Counted from the stretch's first letter, positions 15,826 through 25,638 are shown. The stretch: DNA of 64,000 nt from Reinekea marinisedimentorum (GCF_004341165.1 NZ_SLZR01000013.1:1-64000), one strand, 5' to 3'. The notes: generated by a model from the sequence alone, not told the origin. A program made the numbers and translations.

Positions 15826-17931
15826 TTAGTTCCAAAGTTGTTTCAACAGGTCGAGCTTGGTGTCGTTGAAATCTTCCCAGGTACCCCAGCCACCTTCGTT
15901 GGTGTCGCGTTCCCAGGCATGATTGTACAAACCACCGGTATCTGCTGATTCAGGGTTCAGCGACCAGTAACAACCTTCAATATCCTGATCAACCATGTAG
16001 TCAACCAGGGCGTTCTGCCACTGCTCGTCTACGTTGTCGTCAGTCAGGTGGCTCCACAGATCCTGATAGTAAGTTTCAGCGCTTGCTGGCCAATCCAGCA
16101 GACCACCAAACTCACCAATCAGAACTGCATAGCCCTGGTCACGCAGGTAACCGAAGTGCTCTTCCCATGCTGCTTCCAGAGTTTCGGAATCGATCACAAT
16201 GTTACAATCGGCTGCACCGGCGTCATCACCTTCCAGGCCTTCACAATCTGCATTAGCCTGATCCAGGAATATGTTTTTAACATATACAGATGGGCCGTAA
16301 GTGTGTGGTGAAAGGATCAGACGATCCTGTGGAATATCCAGCGGGTCGCTGGCAAAGCCGTACAGGTTTTCACCCCAGTTTGGCGCAGAGCTTTCTTCAC
16401 CGTGTTCTACCACTGTGCTGTCTTTCAGCGCAGAGCCAACACCTTCAACAATGATCAGCATGTCATCGTTAACCGCGCTGATGGTATCGTAGGCTTTCTC
16501 AGCCAGGTCTTTCCACTCAGTCCAGGTGTAGTTCCATGGCTCATTGAAGATGTCGATACCCATAATGTTATCAACGCCCAACTCTTCAGACAGACCCGCA
16601 ACTTCAGCCAGAGTTTCCAGCCACAGCTCTTCGTTGTACTCATGAACGGTTACACCATCGCCCGCATCAACGCCACAAGCGTAATCTTCACGGGTGTAAT
16701 CGTAATCTACACGATCAGCATCCACGTACGGAGGTGTTGCTTCCAGGTCACCTGCACGCCAGCCAATGTAGTTAGAACACGAGTGAATATCGATGATCAC
16801 TTTCAGGCCGTAAGCGTCTGCTGTAGTGATGAAATCTTCCAGCGCCTGACGGGCGTTATCCTGCACAACATTCGGGTGGTTTTTCAGCACAACTTCATCA
16901 GCGCTGTAGTCTGAAGAATAATCATCAGAGAATTCACTGAACGCCAGCTCACCAATAGAACCTGTACCTTGCGGATCGGTTGCATCCAGTGTTTGCGGCG
17001 CAATCGGCAGACGAATCAGGTTAACACCTTCAGCCATCGCCTCTTCAATGGTTTGCTCGATGGTACGGCCGGTACCATTGGCAGGCCATTCACTGCCTTC
17101 CTGTACCCACCACATGTTACCGACATACAGCTCCATCGGTGCACCGCTGGCGTTGTACTCAGCATCACTTGGTTCGTGCTGACCTTCCAGACCAAACCAG
17201 CTTACGCAGTTTGGTTCAAAGGTAGAGCCGTTTTCTGTGATGTAGCCGTTTTCGTCAATACGGTAAATACCAGTGACTGAATCGGTTGGGTCAGTTGGTT
17301 CGGTAGGATCGGTCGGTTCCGTTGTATCTTCAACTTCTTCGAAAGTCGCAGTTAATTCAGTATCTGCATCGAGGGTAATGGTGATCGTCGTTGACGTAGA
17401 AGTTGAGTCGCCGGACCAGCCAGTAAACTCATATCCTTCGTCGGCGATGGCTTCAATTTCTATCTCTTCACCTTCGTCGTACTCGTAAATACCAGCAGAA
17501 GGGGACGTTGTACCCGAACCTACAACAGAAATAGATAACTCATAGGTATCTACTTCAATAGGTACTTCAATGGTGGTATCGCTGTCTTCACCGTCAACTT
17601 CTACGTGCGACCAGTCATAACTACCCTTGTAGTAAATGTAATAGCCGCCATCCACAGTCGCTGGCATAGAGTTAGACCATATGTTGGTATAGTCTTCACT
17701 ATTCACAGTCACTGTATCTGTTACCCAAGAGTTAATGTACGAGATCGTACCGTTAACGAGGTAGCACGCTTCGGCAACACCATTTAACGAAAAAGGTAAG
17801 CTAACACTGGTTGCTGATGCGCAAGCCGTATCTTCATCAGCATGTACTGTCCCTGCACAGGCAAGCGCAAACGCTACACCCGTACCTAACAGCCATGGTT
17901 GGTATTTTAATTTCACTTTGTGAATCTCCAT
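15826..17931 (-). CDS. Secreted GH5-family glycoside hydrolase, multidomain
   Basis: A 701-residue exported enzyme starting at MEIHKVKLKY (17931); 12 further in-frame residues upstream are unlikely. A signal peptide ends near VHA-DE (about residue 31). An N-terminal module of about 80 residues resembles small carbohydrate-binding modules of marine degraders, followed by an InlB-type beta repeat (about 130-200) and a TEPTDPTEPTDPTD linker. The catalytic domain from about 225 has the acid/base glutamate in DIFNEPW (Glu464) and the nucleophile in IGEFGG (Glu607), the GH5 pattern. Substrate is probably a beta-glucan or mannan. Strongly acidic, as in marine secreted proteins. Confidence 0.88.
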   Translation of the reverse strand: MEIHKVKLKYQPWLLGTGVAFALACAGTVHADEDTACASATSVSLPFSLNGVAEACYLVNGTISYINSWVTDTVTVNSEDYTNIWSNSMPATVDGGYYIYYKGSYDWSHVEVDGEDSDTTIEVPIEVDTYELSISVVGSGTTSPSAGIYEYDEGEEIEIEAIADEGYEFTGWSGDSTSTSTTITITLDADTELTATFEEVEDTTEPTDPTEPTDPTDSVTGIYRIDENGYITENGSTFEPNCVSWFGLEGQHEPSDAEYNASGAPMELYVGNMWWVQEGSEWPANGTGRTIEQTIEEAMAEGVNLIRLPIAPQTLDATDPQGTGSIGELAFSEFSDDYSSDYSADEVVLKNHPNVVQDNARQALEDFITTADAYGLKVIIDIHSCSNYIGWRAGDLEATPPYVDADRVDYDYTREDYACGVDAGDGVTVHEYNEELWLETLAEVAGLSEELGVDNIMGIDIFNEPWNYTWTEWKDLAEKAYDTISAVNDDMLIIVEGVGSALKDSTVVEHGEESSAPNWGENLYGFASDPLDIPQDRLILSPHTYGPSVYVKNIFLDQANADCEGLEGDDAGAADCNIVIDSETLEAAWEEHFGYLRDQGYAVLIGEFGGLLDWPASAETYYQDLWSHLTDDNVDEQWQNALVDYMVDQDIEGCYWSLNPESADTGGLYNHAWERDTNEGGWGTWEDFNDTKLDLLKQLWN

Positions 17932-18469
17932 TACACTTTTTAATTTAAAAAATGAATAGCAGCACATAACAACTGACTGACAACATCATAAAGATTTCGC
18001 TACAACTCGGAGTCTCTATAACCTTTCAACAAGAATCCAAAGCTAATCATTGAACAGAGAATTGATAATATGAGCACCGTTCACAAACGATACTAGGCAC
18101 TTAATATTTCACAAAAAACAAATAAATACACGGATTGTGCTTCACGTCTAAACACGAGCTAAATTTCACTAAAAGCCTAGATTTAAGCCATAAAAACGAC
18201 ACTAACACCTTACTAAACACTCATTTTATATGCTACTTATCACCAGTAATATATTCCATGTTGAAATAATCAAACAAAACATGAACGCACAAGAAAACCA
18301 GAGTAGTTGGACAAGTTCACATTTACGAATCGGTTCAAACCAATGCATCACCGAAACAAAAAATTGAGCCTTAAACTCTAAAAAACAAACCTCCATCTAA
18401 ATAAACTGTAACTATTTTTTTGTTTTCATAAGCACATCACATTTCAATAGAAAACTCGGTAACCATAAA

Positions 18470-18489
18470 CAAAGTTTCATTTAACTTTG
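18470..18489. promoter_or_regulatory. Inverted repeat CAAAGTT-N6-AACTTTG
   Basis: Two perfect 7-base arms separated by TCATTT, giving a 20-base dyad of the size bound by dimeric regulators. It lies 23 bases upstream of the first TGTTAACCA box and could form one compound control site with it. Confidence 0.45.
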
Positions 18490-18512
18490 CGACAAAGGGG
18501 GTGGTGGAAATA

Positions 18513-18567
18513 TGTTAACCACACCTAGTCAAAGATGTTAACCAAGGCAAGCTCCGAGTGTTAACCA
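18513..18567. promoter_or_regulatory. Three TGTTAACCA boxes at exact 23-bp spacing
   Basis: TGTTAACCA occurs at 18513-18521, 18536-18544 and 18559-18567. The start-to-start distance is 23 bases both times, about two helical turns, while the sequence between the boxes is not conserved. This is the geometry of an iterated protein-binding site on one DNA face. It lies about 170 bases upstream of the hydrolase at 18739. Confidence 0.65.
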
Positions 18568-18738
18568 TGCAGTGCCCTCAATTTAGGCGGAGGCATTAAA
18601 AACAGATCACCAGTTAAAAAATGAACTTGATTCCGGCAGCGCCGGGTTGCAGAAGTAAAATTTTAACAACACCGGGCAGTCAATTAGCGACGTATTCACC
18701 GCCCGTTCGTATATCAATCTATTAGTAAAGGAAAACTT

Positions 18739-19830
18739 ATGAATTTAAAATTAACCGTTATTATCGCTAGCTGCCTGTTGACGGTATCCCAAACAGAGGC
18801 TGGCGATGTGTTTGATGAGTCCGTTTTCTCAGAGCTCGATTACGGTCTGTATTGGGCCGGCAAGGATAATGAGTTCGAAAAAGCAGGTGTCGACACACAA
18901 GACGGCTCAGAATTTTACGACCCAGCCAAGCCAACCTTAATTTATATTCATGGCTGGCAGTCGGATACCGTTGTCGATCAATATCGCGAAAGCTTTTACA
19001 GCGACGTGAATGGGCGGCCAAATATCGATTTCGCAGATCTATGGGTCGATAATGGCTACAACATCGGCATCATGTATTGGAACCAATTCGCCGATGAAAG
19101 CGAAGTTAAGGATGCGGAAGCAAAAATATGGTCAACCAAAGGTGACAAAGCCATGCGCTGGTTAGACAGTAATGGAAGTTATCACTACGGGGATGTTAGC
19201 GAACCGGTACCGGAGCTGTTATTGGAAGACTATATCTGGTCGATGACAGGCTACAGTGGTTCTGACATCCGCATCGCAGGCCACAGCCTGGGTAGCCAGG
19301 TTGCCATCCGGTTGACCAGATTACTGCAGGAAAGCGCAGCGGCGGAAGAGATCGCAGATAACCTGGTTCCTGAGCGCCTGACTCTACTGGATGCATTTTT
19401 CTCTAATTGGCCTAAAAGCTATTTAGGCTGGCAATGGACCGGTGAAGAATCACGCGAGCTCGTTCAGGAAATGATTGAGCAAGAAGATACAGCGATTGAT
19501 TCATACCGAACATCACTGGTGACTTCCAGTATTTTTGTGGGCGATGAAAATGAAGATCTACACAATCAGGTCGCATTTAGCGAGCAAACGACCGGGTATT
19601 TTGATATTACCGAGCAGACTGAAAAGCACATTGCCGCCGTCTGGCTTTACCTCTGGTCCATTGATTACGATTCACCGGACGTCACCAATAATGCGCTGAG
19701 CGGCATATCGGCTAAAGCAGATAACGAGCTGGTACGTCAGTGGATGAGCTCCGATTACCAGATATCGCAAAGCGCCGGTGGCAGCACCAAAGACCCTGTA
19801 GACGATGCTTACAGGGCCTATTACCGATAA
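18739..19830 (+). CDS. Secreted alpha/beta-hydrolase (lipase/esterase-like)
   Basis: A 363-residue protein with a signal peptide of about 21 residues (cut near TEAG). The lipase fold is shown by the oxyanion segment LIYIHGWQSD (His71) and the nucleophile elbow IAGHSLGSQ (Ser183). The catalytic acid and histidine are probably in the LTLLDAF strand and the later HNQVAF region. HGW with GHSLG is the pattern of the animal-type lipase/phospholipase class. It starts after a good AAGGAAAAC site and is divergent from GH5. The substrate is unknown; an acylated polysaccharide or lipid ester are both possible. Confidence 0.8.
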   Translation: MNLKLTVIIASCLLTVSQTEAGDVFDESVFSELDYGLYWAGKDNEFEKAGVDTQDGSEFYDPAKPTLIYIHGWQSDTVVDQYRESFYSDVNGRPNIDFADLWVDNGYNIGIMYWNQFADESEVKDAEAKIWSTKGDKAMRWLDSNGSYHYGDVSEPVPELLLEDYIWSMTGYSGSDIRIAGHSLGSQVAIRLTRLLQESAAAEEIADNLVPERLTLLDAFFSNWPKSYLGWQWTGEESRELVQEMIEQEDTAIDSYRTSLVTSSIFVGDENEDLHNQVAFSEQTTGYFDITEQTEKHIAAVWLYLWSIDYDSPDVTNNALSGISAKADNELVRQWMSSDYQISQSAGGSTKDPVDDAYRAYYR

Positions 19831-19846
19831 ATGTGCGATAAATGCG

Positions 19847-20740
19847 CTAGCCCTCTGGCCATAGCCCGGCCAAAAAGGCCTGCAATTCATCACTGACTTT
19901 TTTCACTCGTGGCAAGTACTGCAGGCGTTTGTGCACCAGCAGATACATTGCCACTTCTGTGCTCACATCCAACGCAACATTCACAGGCCGCAAACCGCTT
20001 AATAATTCAAATTGCTCAAAGCCTGATGGCAGCACCAGAGCACCCACACCGTTGCAACAAGCGCTTATCTGCACATTGAAATCATCCGAGGTAAATACGG
20101 GCTTAAAATTTTTGATGTGCTTTTTTAGCGACCTGTTCAATTGCATGTAATCGAAGCGGTCAGGCCAGCATATCCAATTAAGATCGGCGGCAGTCAGATG
20201 TTCAGGCAGAATCTTCGCCACATCTTCAGCGACATAGGCGCGGTAGTCACCAATAAGGGTTTTCAGAACCACCAGATTTTCATCTGAGGGCGGCTGAGCA
20301 CGCAGTGCCAGGTCGGCCTCTCCGCGTGCCAGGTTCAGCGTATCAACGGTGCTCAGCACCTCCAGCTGAATCTCCGGCAACTCAGTCTGCAAATGCCTTG
20401 CAAAGGAAGTGAGCACCACCAACGCCACGCCCGGAGGTGCGGTAATGCGCACCCGGCCACTGACCTCACTGCTCGGCAGCAACTGGCTCAGCGCATCGCT
20501 GGACCAAAGTGCCATCTGCTCGGCGGCTGGCAACAACCGCAAGCCCAACGGGGTTAGCTCGCAGCCCTGACTTTTGCGTGAAAATAGCGGCCCCCCTATA
20601 TCAGATTCAAATTCCGCAATTCGGCGACTCAGTGTTGGCTGCCCTAACGCCAGCTCACGCGCTGCTGCACTGAAGCTGCCGTGCTCAGCAACAGCCAGGA
20701 ACAGCCGTATGTTTTCCCAGTTCAACTGATCGCTATTCAT
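19847..20740 (-). CDS. LysR-family transcriptional regulator
   Basis: A 297-residue LysR protein starting at MNSDQLNWENIRLF (20740). The winged helix-turn-helix is in the first 60 residues (FSAAARELALGQPTLSRRI), followed by the periplasmic-binding-protein-like effector domain. The upstream in-frame extension runs into the divergent MBL gene and is rejected. It is divergent from the metallo-hydrolase at 20854 with a 113-base gap, the usual layout for a LysR protein and its target. Confidence 0.9.
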   Translation of the reverse strand: MNSDQLNWENIRLFLAVAEHGSFSAAARELALGQPTLSRRIAEFESDIGGPLFSRKSQGCELTPLGLRLLPAAEQMALWSSDALSQLLPSSEVSGRVRITAPPGVALVVLTSFARHLQTELPEIQLEVLSTVDTLNLARGEADLALRAQPPSDENLVVLKTLIGDYRAYVAEDVAKILPEHLTAADLNWICWPDRFDYMQLNRSLKKHIKNFKPVFTSDDFNVQISACCNGVGALVLPSGFEQFELLSGLRPVNVALDVSTEVAMYLLVHKRLQYLPRVKKVSDELQAFLAGLWPEG

Positions 20741-20853
20741 TATCAAATACCTCGATACAAATTTAACGGATTTACTTACATAAACGCATAGCCAAACTAT
20801 GCCACAGCGGCGGTATGGAAAAACACGACTAGTTCGGGCAATGAGAGGTAAGT

Positions 20854-21792
20854 ATGAAGAAAGCACTAATAATTTCGGCAACGGTTTTGATCCTGCTGAG
20901 TGCAGCAGCGGCGTCAGTGTTTATCTGGGCAAGCCTGGCAACACCGACAAAGCACGCTTACAACGCAGCTAAACAGGGGCGAGCAGGCACCTGGGAAGAA
21001 ATGACAAGCAGCATGAACACCGCCAACAGAATAGCCTTTACCACCATTGAGAGTGCAGATTGGTCAATTGACCTGAGCGGTCTTTTAAACCTGAAGCACC
21101 CGAAAGCGGTTGCCGCCGGGCTGGAAAATACACTCGAGCCGATAAAAGTTTATATGTACCACGTTGCTCACCCCAATTATGGCAACTTCCTTTTCGATAC
21201 CGGCGTAGCGGAGGCCTTCACAACGCTACCGGCAATTCAGTCATTACCGGGCTTTTTACAAAAAGCGATGGGCTTTGAGCGCTTGCAGATTACACAAAGC
21301 ACAGACGCTTTTCTGGCGCAGCTCAACCAACCGATCAACGGAGTTTTTCTGACGCACCTGCACATGGACCACATCAGTGGCCTGCCTGCCATTGAGCGCG
21401 GGGTGCCAATCTATATCGGCAAGGGAGAAGCAAACCAGAAATTTCCACTATTTGCTGTTACCCAGGGCATTATTGATGCCATTCTGCAGGGGCGACCACC
21501 CCTGGCCGAGTGGCAAGCAGCGGTGGTGGATGTATTCAGTGACGGCAGTGTTTGGGCCATTCATGCACCCGGCCATACTGCCGGCTCAACAGCCTATCTT
21601 ATTAACAGTACGGCTGGGACGGTGTTATTGACCGGTGATGTCAGTCACACCGCATGGGGTTGGCAGCATGGAGTTGAACCCGGGCAGTTCACCATTGATC
21701 GCGGGCAAAATAAGGCAAGCCTGAGCAAACTGATGCAATTGAGCAATGATTATCCGGAGATTGACGTTCGGGTGGGCCATCAGCCACTTTAA
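20854..21792 (+). CDS. Exported metallo-beta-lactamase-fold hydrolase
   Basis: A 312-residue MBL-fold protein with an N-terminal membrane or signal segment (about residues 4-28). The zinc motif THLHMDH is near 170, the next ligand histidine is in HAPGHTAGS and the aspartate in LLTGDVSH; a final histidine is in VGHQPL. The fold resembles N-acyl homoserine lactonases and related esterases, but its substrate cannot be told. Divergent from a LysR regulator that probably controls it. Confidence 0.85.
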   Translation: MKKALIISATVLILLSAAAASVFIWASLATPTKHAYNAAKQGRAGTWEEMTSSMNTANRIAFTTIESADWSIDLSGLLNLKHPKAVAAGLENTLEPIKVYMYHVAHPNYGNFLFDTGVAEAFTTLPAIQSLPGFLQKAMGFERLQITQSTDAFLAQLNQPINGVFLTHLHMDHISGLPAIERGVPIYIGKGEANQKFPLFAVTQGIIDAILQGRPPLAEWQAAVVDVFSDGSVWAIHAPGHTAGSTAYLINSTAGTVLLTGDVSHTAWGWQHGVEPGQFTIDRGQNKASLSKLMQLSNDYPEIDVRVGHQPL

Positions 21793-21809
21793 CGGCTAGT
21801 GGGCGCCCA

Positions 21810-23732
21810 CTAATCTCCGTTTCCATCGTGAAAGACCTCGATGCGATTTCTGCCAAGGTCTTTCGCACGGTATAGGGCTTTATCGGCCTTCTTCAGCACG
21901 GTGTGAGAATCTTCGTCGACCGAGGTGATCGCTGCTATACCAATACTTACCGACATGGTGATGGAATAACCTTCAACAATCAGTGGTGTCATCGCTAGCT
22001 TCTGGCGCATCCGCTCAAGATAGTTAATAGCGGTTACTTCATCGGTGCTGACCAATATCAGCGCAAATTCATCACCACCAAAGCGGGCAACCAAATCTAC
22101 CCGGCGGATTTCATCCTGAATCACATTGGTTAAATGTTTCAGGGCAATATCGCCCACTGCATGGCCGTAGGAATCATTAATTTCTTTAAAGTGATCGACA
22201 TCCATCATCACCGCAGTGGCCAGGTAGGTGTCGTTACGGCGGCAACGCTCCAGCTCTTCTGAAAGCCGCTCATCAAATACTCGCCGGGTCGGTAGCTGTG
22301 TCAGAAAGTCTGTATTGGCCAGCTTTTCAAGCTCCTGCTCCATTTGCTTACGCTCACTGATATCCCGGGAAGAGGCATACAACAGCCTTTCACCATCGAT
22401 AACAATCCACTTTTCAGTGACCTCGACATCTATCGGGCTACCATCTTTACGCTTGTGCCGGGTTTCATATTTGCTGGCACTGCCGGTAACAGCGGACATC
22501 TTTTCTTTCATCTGTTCCGGGCTCAGCTTCACCTGCCAGTCTCTTATATTCAGGGCCGAGAGCTCTTCTTCTTTATACCCCAGCATATGTGCAAACGAAT
22601 GGCTAAAGGCGACCAGGTCGCCATCTTTGTTCATTACGTGAATGCCATCGCTGGCCATTTCCATATAGGCCTTGTTTTTCTCCAACAGGCTGTTGATCTG
22701 ATGGTTCAGCTTCACCAATGAGTGAATGCTTTTTTCCCGTACGTCGTATTCGTTGAAAAACCGCCGGAACAACGCAACCAGAACAAGGCCAACCAGGGCA
22801 GTTATCACCAGCGTGGTAACACTGCTGTAAACCGAAGTTCTCAGGAATTGGGACTTCTGCAGGGCGAGGTAGTCATCGTTTAATGCCAGAACCAATATAA
22901 GATTGTTATTGGTGGGTAAATCCAGATGACGTGAGAAGAAGGTATTGCCGCGGTAGGTGTCGTTTTCCAGAACATGGCGGAACTCAGGGATTTCCACCTC
23001 CAACCCCGCGTCACCTTTGTAGTGACTCCAGCTGCGGTCTTCGTTGTGGTGTACCAGTATATTGCCCTGACCATCCGTCAGGATCATCTTATACAAGGGC
23101 GCGGCAAACAGCTCGTCTATCATGCGCTCCATGTGGTAATTAATGACCAGAACACCTTTAAACTCGCCAAGGTACAGAACCGGCCGGAGGACTCTTAAGG
23201 TTTCCTTAAAGGGGACCTCCACCTCCTGAAACTCCATATTCAGATCCAGATTAGAAAACCATACCGTTTCAATGGGTATATTCAGGGCGTGCTGAATGTA
23301 ATAGCGATGAAACTTATTCTGCAGGGAGGATTCCGGCGTAATCATGGGTTCGCTGGTCAAATCATCACGAAATACACGGACAACCTCACGACCGGAAGGC
23401 TCCAGGAAACGGATACCCATAATATCTCGATTGCCACTGGCAATATTTAATGCCAATTCGGCAAATGGTGCTTTATTAGCTGGGTCTTCAAGAAATGCCC
23501 TAAAAGATGCGCTGTTCCTTAATGCAGTGATGGACCGCTCTGCACTTTTTAAAAAGCTTTTTAGAAACGCCTCTCGCTCACTGGATTTTTCGACAGCGTT
23601 ATTCAATGCAACATCTTCAATTTTTGAAGAGAACACCGAAAGCTGCATAATGAAACTGGTAGTCACAGCGATGGATGCGACCAGCATTACAATGAAAATG
23701 AGTCGGTTGTGCTTTTGCAGATTCAACATCAA
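21810..23732 (-). CDS. Membrane diguanylate cyclase with extracellular sensor and PAS domain
   Basis: A 640-residue protein that makes cyclic di-GMP. A TM segment (about 10-30) and a second one (about 300-325) enclose an extracytoplasmic double-Cache-like sensor. A PAS domain follows (about 350-470), then the GGDEF domain with an intact GGDEF motif at 552-556. The inhibitory RxxD site (Arg543-Asp546) is also present, so feedback inhibition is likely. No EAL domain. It converges with the MBL gene. The ligand is unknown. Confidence 0.93.
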   Translation of the reverse strand: MMLNLQKHNRLIFIVMLVASIAVTTSFIMQLSVFSSKIEDVALNNAVEKSSEREAFLKSFLKSAERSITALRNSASFRAFLEDPANKAPFAELALNIASGNRDIMGIRFLEPSGREVVRVFRDDLTSEPMITPESSLQNKFHRYYIQHALNIPIETVWFSNLDLNMEFQEVEVPFKETLRVLRPVLYLGEFKGVLVINYHMERMIDELFAAPLYKMILTDGQGNILVHHNEDRSWSHYKGDAGLEVEIPEFRHVLENDTYRGNTFFSRHLDLPTNNNLILVLALNDDYLALQKSQFLRTSVYSSVTTLVITALVGLVLVALFRRFFNEYDVREKSIHSLVKLNHQINSLLEKNKAYMEMASDGIHVMNKDGDLVAFSHSFAHMLGYKEEELSALNIRDWQVKLSPEQMKEKMSAVTGSASKYETRHKRKDGSPIDVEVTEKWIVIDGERLLYASSRDISERKQMEQELEKLANTDFLTQLPTRRVFDERLSEELERCRRNDTYLATAVMMDVDHFKEINDSYGHAVGDIALKHLTNVIQDEIRRVDLVARFGGDEFALILVSTDEVTAINYLERMRQKLAMTPLIVEGYSITMSVSIGIAAITSVDEDSHTVLKKADKALYRAKDLGRNRIEVFHDGNGD

Positions 23733-24013
23733 GCCAGTCTATCCAATCAATCTGAATAGGTTAAGCATAGACAAATTACCAGCCGAATTCCGGCTAACAG
23801 CTCATTAAATCAGCGAACACAGTCTAAAAATTAATCAACACTAATGCTATAAAAAATTCAACAGCAACTAAGCACTGTTAGAAAATAACCTATCATGATT
23901 AATCACTGAAAATACACGCCTTAAAAATTACAAAGCTCCAGCATTCCCCTTTCATTGTTTTACGGGTTTTGCTATACCCGCCTGAAAACCTGCCTGTTGG
24001 CTAACGACAGTCG

Positions 24014-24148
24014 ATGGTTCAGGCTATCGATCTGGTTCTGGCGTTACTGGCTACCCTAACCGTGACGCTAACGATGATTGCCGAAAAAGATGTTTACTGG
24101 CTGGAGCGCAACCCGGAACGCCTGCTCGATGGCAACTTTAAAGGTTGA
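24014..24148 (+). CDS. Possible small membrane protein or gene remnant (44 residues)
   Basis: An open frame from ATG 24014 to TGA at 24146-24148. The first 22 residues are hydrophobic (VLALLATLTVTLTM) and the rest is charged (EKDVYWLERNPERLLDG). An in-frame stop lies three codons upstream. There is no strong ribosome-binding site. It could be a small single-span protein or the leftover of a transporter gene. I do not recognise it. Confidence 0.25.
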   Translation: MVQAIDLVLALLATLTVTLTMIAEKDVYWLERNPERLLDGNFKG

Positions 24149-24220
24149 AGATGAATTTGTTGAGATAGCAAGGGCGCACCAGGATGCCAGCCAACAGAAT
24201 CACTAGCTGACGGCCCGTTC

Positions 24221-24243
24221 GGAACGCGGGCGTCTCGCCCGCA
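24221..24243. repeat. Single REP copy of the 48.5-kb family
   Basis: The palindrome GCGGGCGTCTCGCCCGC with its GGAAC prefix and following A is identical to the forward half-unit of the array at 48496-49050. It lies 13 bases beyond the ssnA stop, so it could stabilise the ssnA mRNA 3' end. No inverted partner is present. Confidence 0.8.
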
Positions 24244-24256
24244 CTTATTCATTCAC

Positions 24257-25582
24257 TCACAAAGCATCCATCGCCTGCCAAAGTTTTTTCGAAACCTTTC
24301 GGGCTTCCGCATAAATTGGCGCAACATCAAAACCAAAGGCGCGATCTTCATAAACAAACCGCCCTTCCACCATCACACTGTTTACGGCACCAGAGTTCAG
24401 GCCAAAAGCAAAATGCCCGGCCAGGTTTTCGGCCTGCAGCGGCGTTGGGCTGGTGTAATCCAGAACCGTTAGATCGGCCTTATAACCGGCCTCCAGCTTG
24501 CCAAACTGCGCATCAAAGTTACGCGCCAGCAGCTGGTTACCATTACCAAGGAAGTTCAGGAAGCTATCCGGCCACATAGGACCACCGGCATCCTTATGCT
24601 TGAAGTAAGCAAACTTCAGCTCTTCAAACATATCGGCACCAATACCATCGGTACCCAGAGCCACATTATTGAACTGCGCCAGCTTACCGTTATAGCCGAC
24701 ACCGTTATTCATATTGGAGCGGGCGTTGTGCACCAGAAAGGCATCGTGCTTATTCAGAATGTCACGATCCAAATCTGACAGGTACAAACCGTGCGCTACC
24801 AGCGTTTTACTATCGATCAAACCGAAAGCATCAAGCCGTTCGATTAAATCCTGCCCGTAGTGATGGTGACTGTGTGACACATCGTACAAATCTTCCGCAA
24901 CATGAATGTGCAAACCACGGCCGGTTTGTTGCTTGGCCATTGCCAGCATTCTCAGGCCTTCATTCGATACCGTAAAGGGTGCATGCGCGCCAATGTGCGC
25001 CTCTACCAGATAAGGCTCTTCGCCCTTCTGCTTTGCTTCATCAATGGCTTTGGCGAAACGGATATTTTCATCCACACCACGCGCCAGCTCTTCGGTGCCG
25101 CCATTACGGTCGGTGGTTTCAAAACAGGTCATCGCGCGCAGGCCTGCCTTCATAAAGCCCTGTTTTAAGGTATCGAGTGAGCCTTCAATATAATTCGGTG
25201 AGGCATGGTGATCGATTACCGAGGTACAGCCACTCTTAATGGCCTCCAGTGAGCAGATTAAGCCACTGTAGTACAGGCTTTCTTCATCCAACGCCCTATC
25301 CAGCCGCCACCACAGGTTTTTCAGTACCGAGATAAAATCCGGCGTCGGTGCAATATCCGCCATAATGCCGCGCGCCAAACCGGAATAAAAATGGTTGTGC
25401 GAACACACAATACCCGGCATCACCAGCTTACCGTTCATATTTTTTGTTTCAGCCGAGGGGTACTTTTCAGCCAGGCCATTACCTACCTCGACAATCACAC
25501 CGTTTTCAACGGCGATGTCGATACCCTCTTTCACCAGCGCCGGTTGAAACTGAACCGCCATCGCATTAAGTAAAATTTTCAT
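24257..25582 (-). CDS. ssnA: SsnA-type amidohydrolase (guanine deaminase-like)
   Basis: A 441-residue metal-dependent amidohydrolase of the TrzN/AtzA-SsnA group. Metal ligands are visible in SHNHFYSG (HxH), HIHVAED, and GTDGIGADM. Length and segments such as SGLARGIMAD match SsnA of E. coli. Its pairing with ygfK, transcribed just upstream, repeats the E. coli ygfK-ssnA gene pair and supports the name. SsnA proteins are inferred to deaminate or hydrolyse purine-derived compounds; the exact substrate is unproven. A stem-loop element separates it from ygfK. Confidence 0.88.
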   Translation of the reverse strand: MKILLNAMAVQFQPALVKEGIDIAVENGVIVEVGNGLAEKYPSAETKNMNGKLVMPGIVCSHNHFYSGLARGIMADIAPTPDFISVLKNLWWRLDRALDEESLYYSGLICSLEAIKSGCTSVIDHHASPNYIEGSLDTLKQGFMKAGLRAMTCFETTDRNGGTEELARGVDENIRFAKAIDEAKQKGEEPYLVEAHIGAHAPFTVSNEGLRMLAMAKQQTGRGLHIHVAEDLYDVSHSHHHYGQDLIERLDAFGLIDSKTLVAHGLYLSDLDRDILNKHDAFLVHNARSNMNNGVGYNGKLAQFNNVALGTDGIGADMFEELKFAYFKHKDAGGPMWPDSFLNFLGNGNQLLARNFDAQFGKLEAGYKADLTVLDYTSPTPLQAENLAGHFAFGLNSGAVNSVMVEGRFVYEDRAFGFDVAPIYAEARKVSKKLWQAMDAL

Positions 25583-25638
25583 TCAATAATCCTATTTAAT
25601 AAAAGTAACCCGAAAGCTCAGCCGAGTAGCGATCGGTG

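Larger units (their letters stand above)
17932..18738. promoter_or_regulatory. AT-rich divergent control region of GH5 and the secreted hydrolase
   Basis: About 800 bases without a gene between two divergently transcribed secreted hydrolases. It is AT-rich. Near the right side are an inverted repeat at 18470-18489 and three direct repeats at 18513-18567, listed separately. The rest shows nothing recognisable. Confidence 0.6.
23733..24256. other. Gene-poor region with a small ORF and one REP element
   Basis: About 520 bases upstream of the cyclase and downstream of ssnA. It holds a possible 44-codon frame (24014-24148) and a single copy of the GC-rich REP sequence (24221-24243). The left part is AT-rich and should include the cyclase promoter. 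Nothing else is recognised. Confidence 0.55.
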
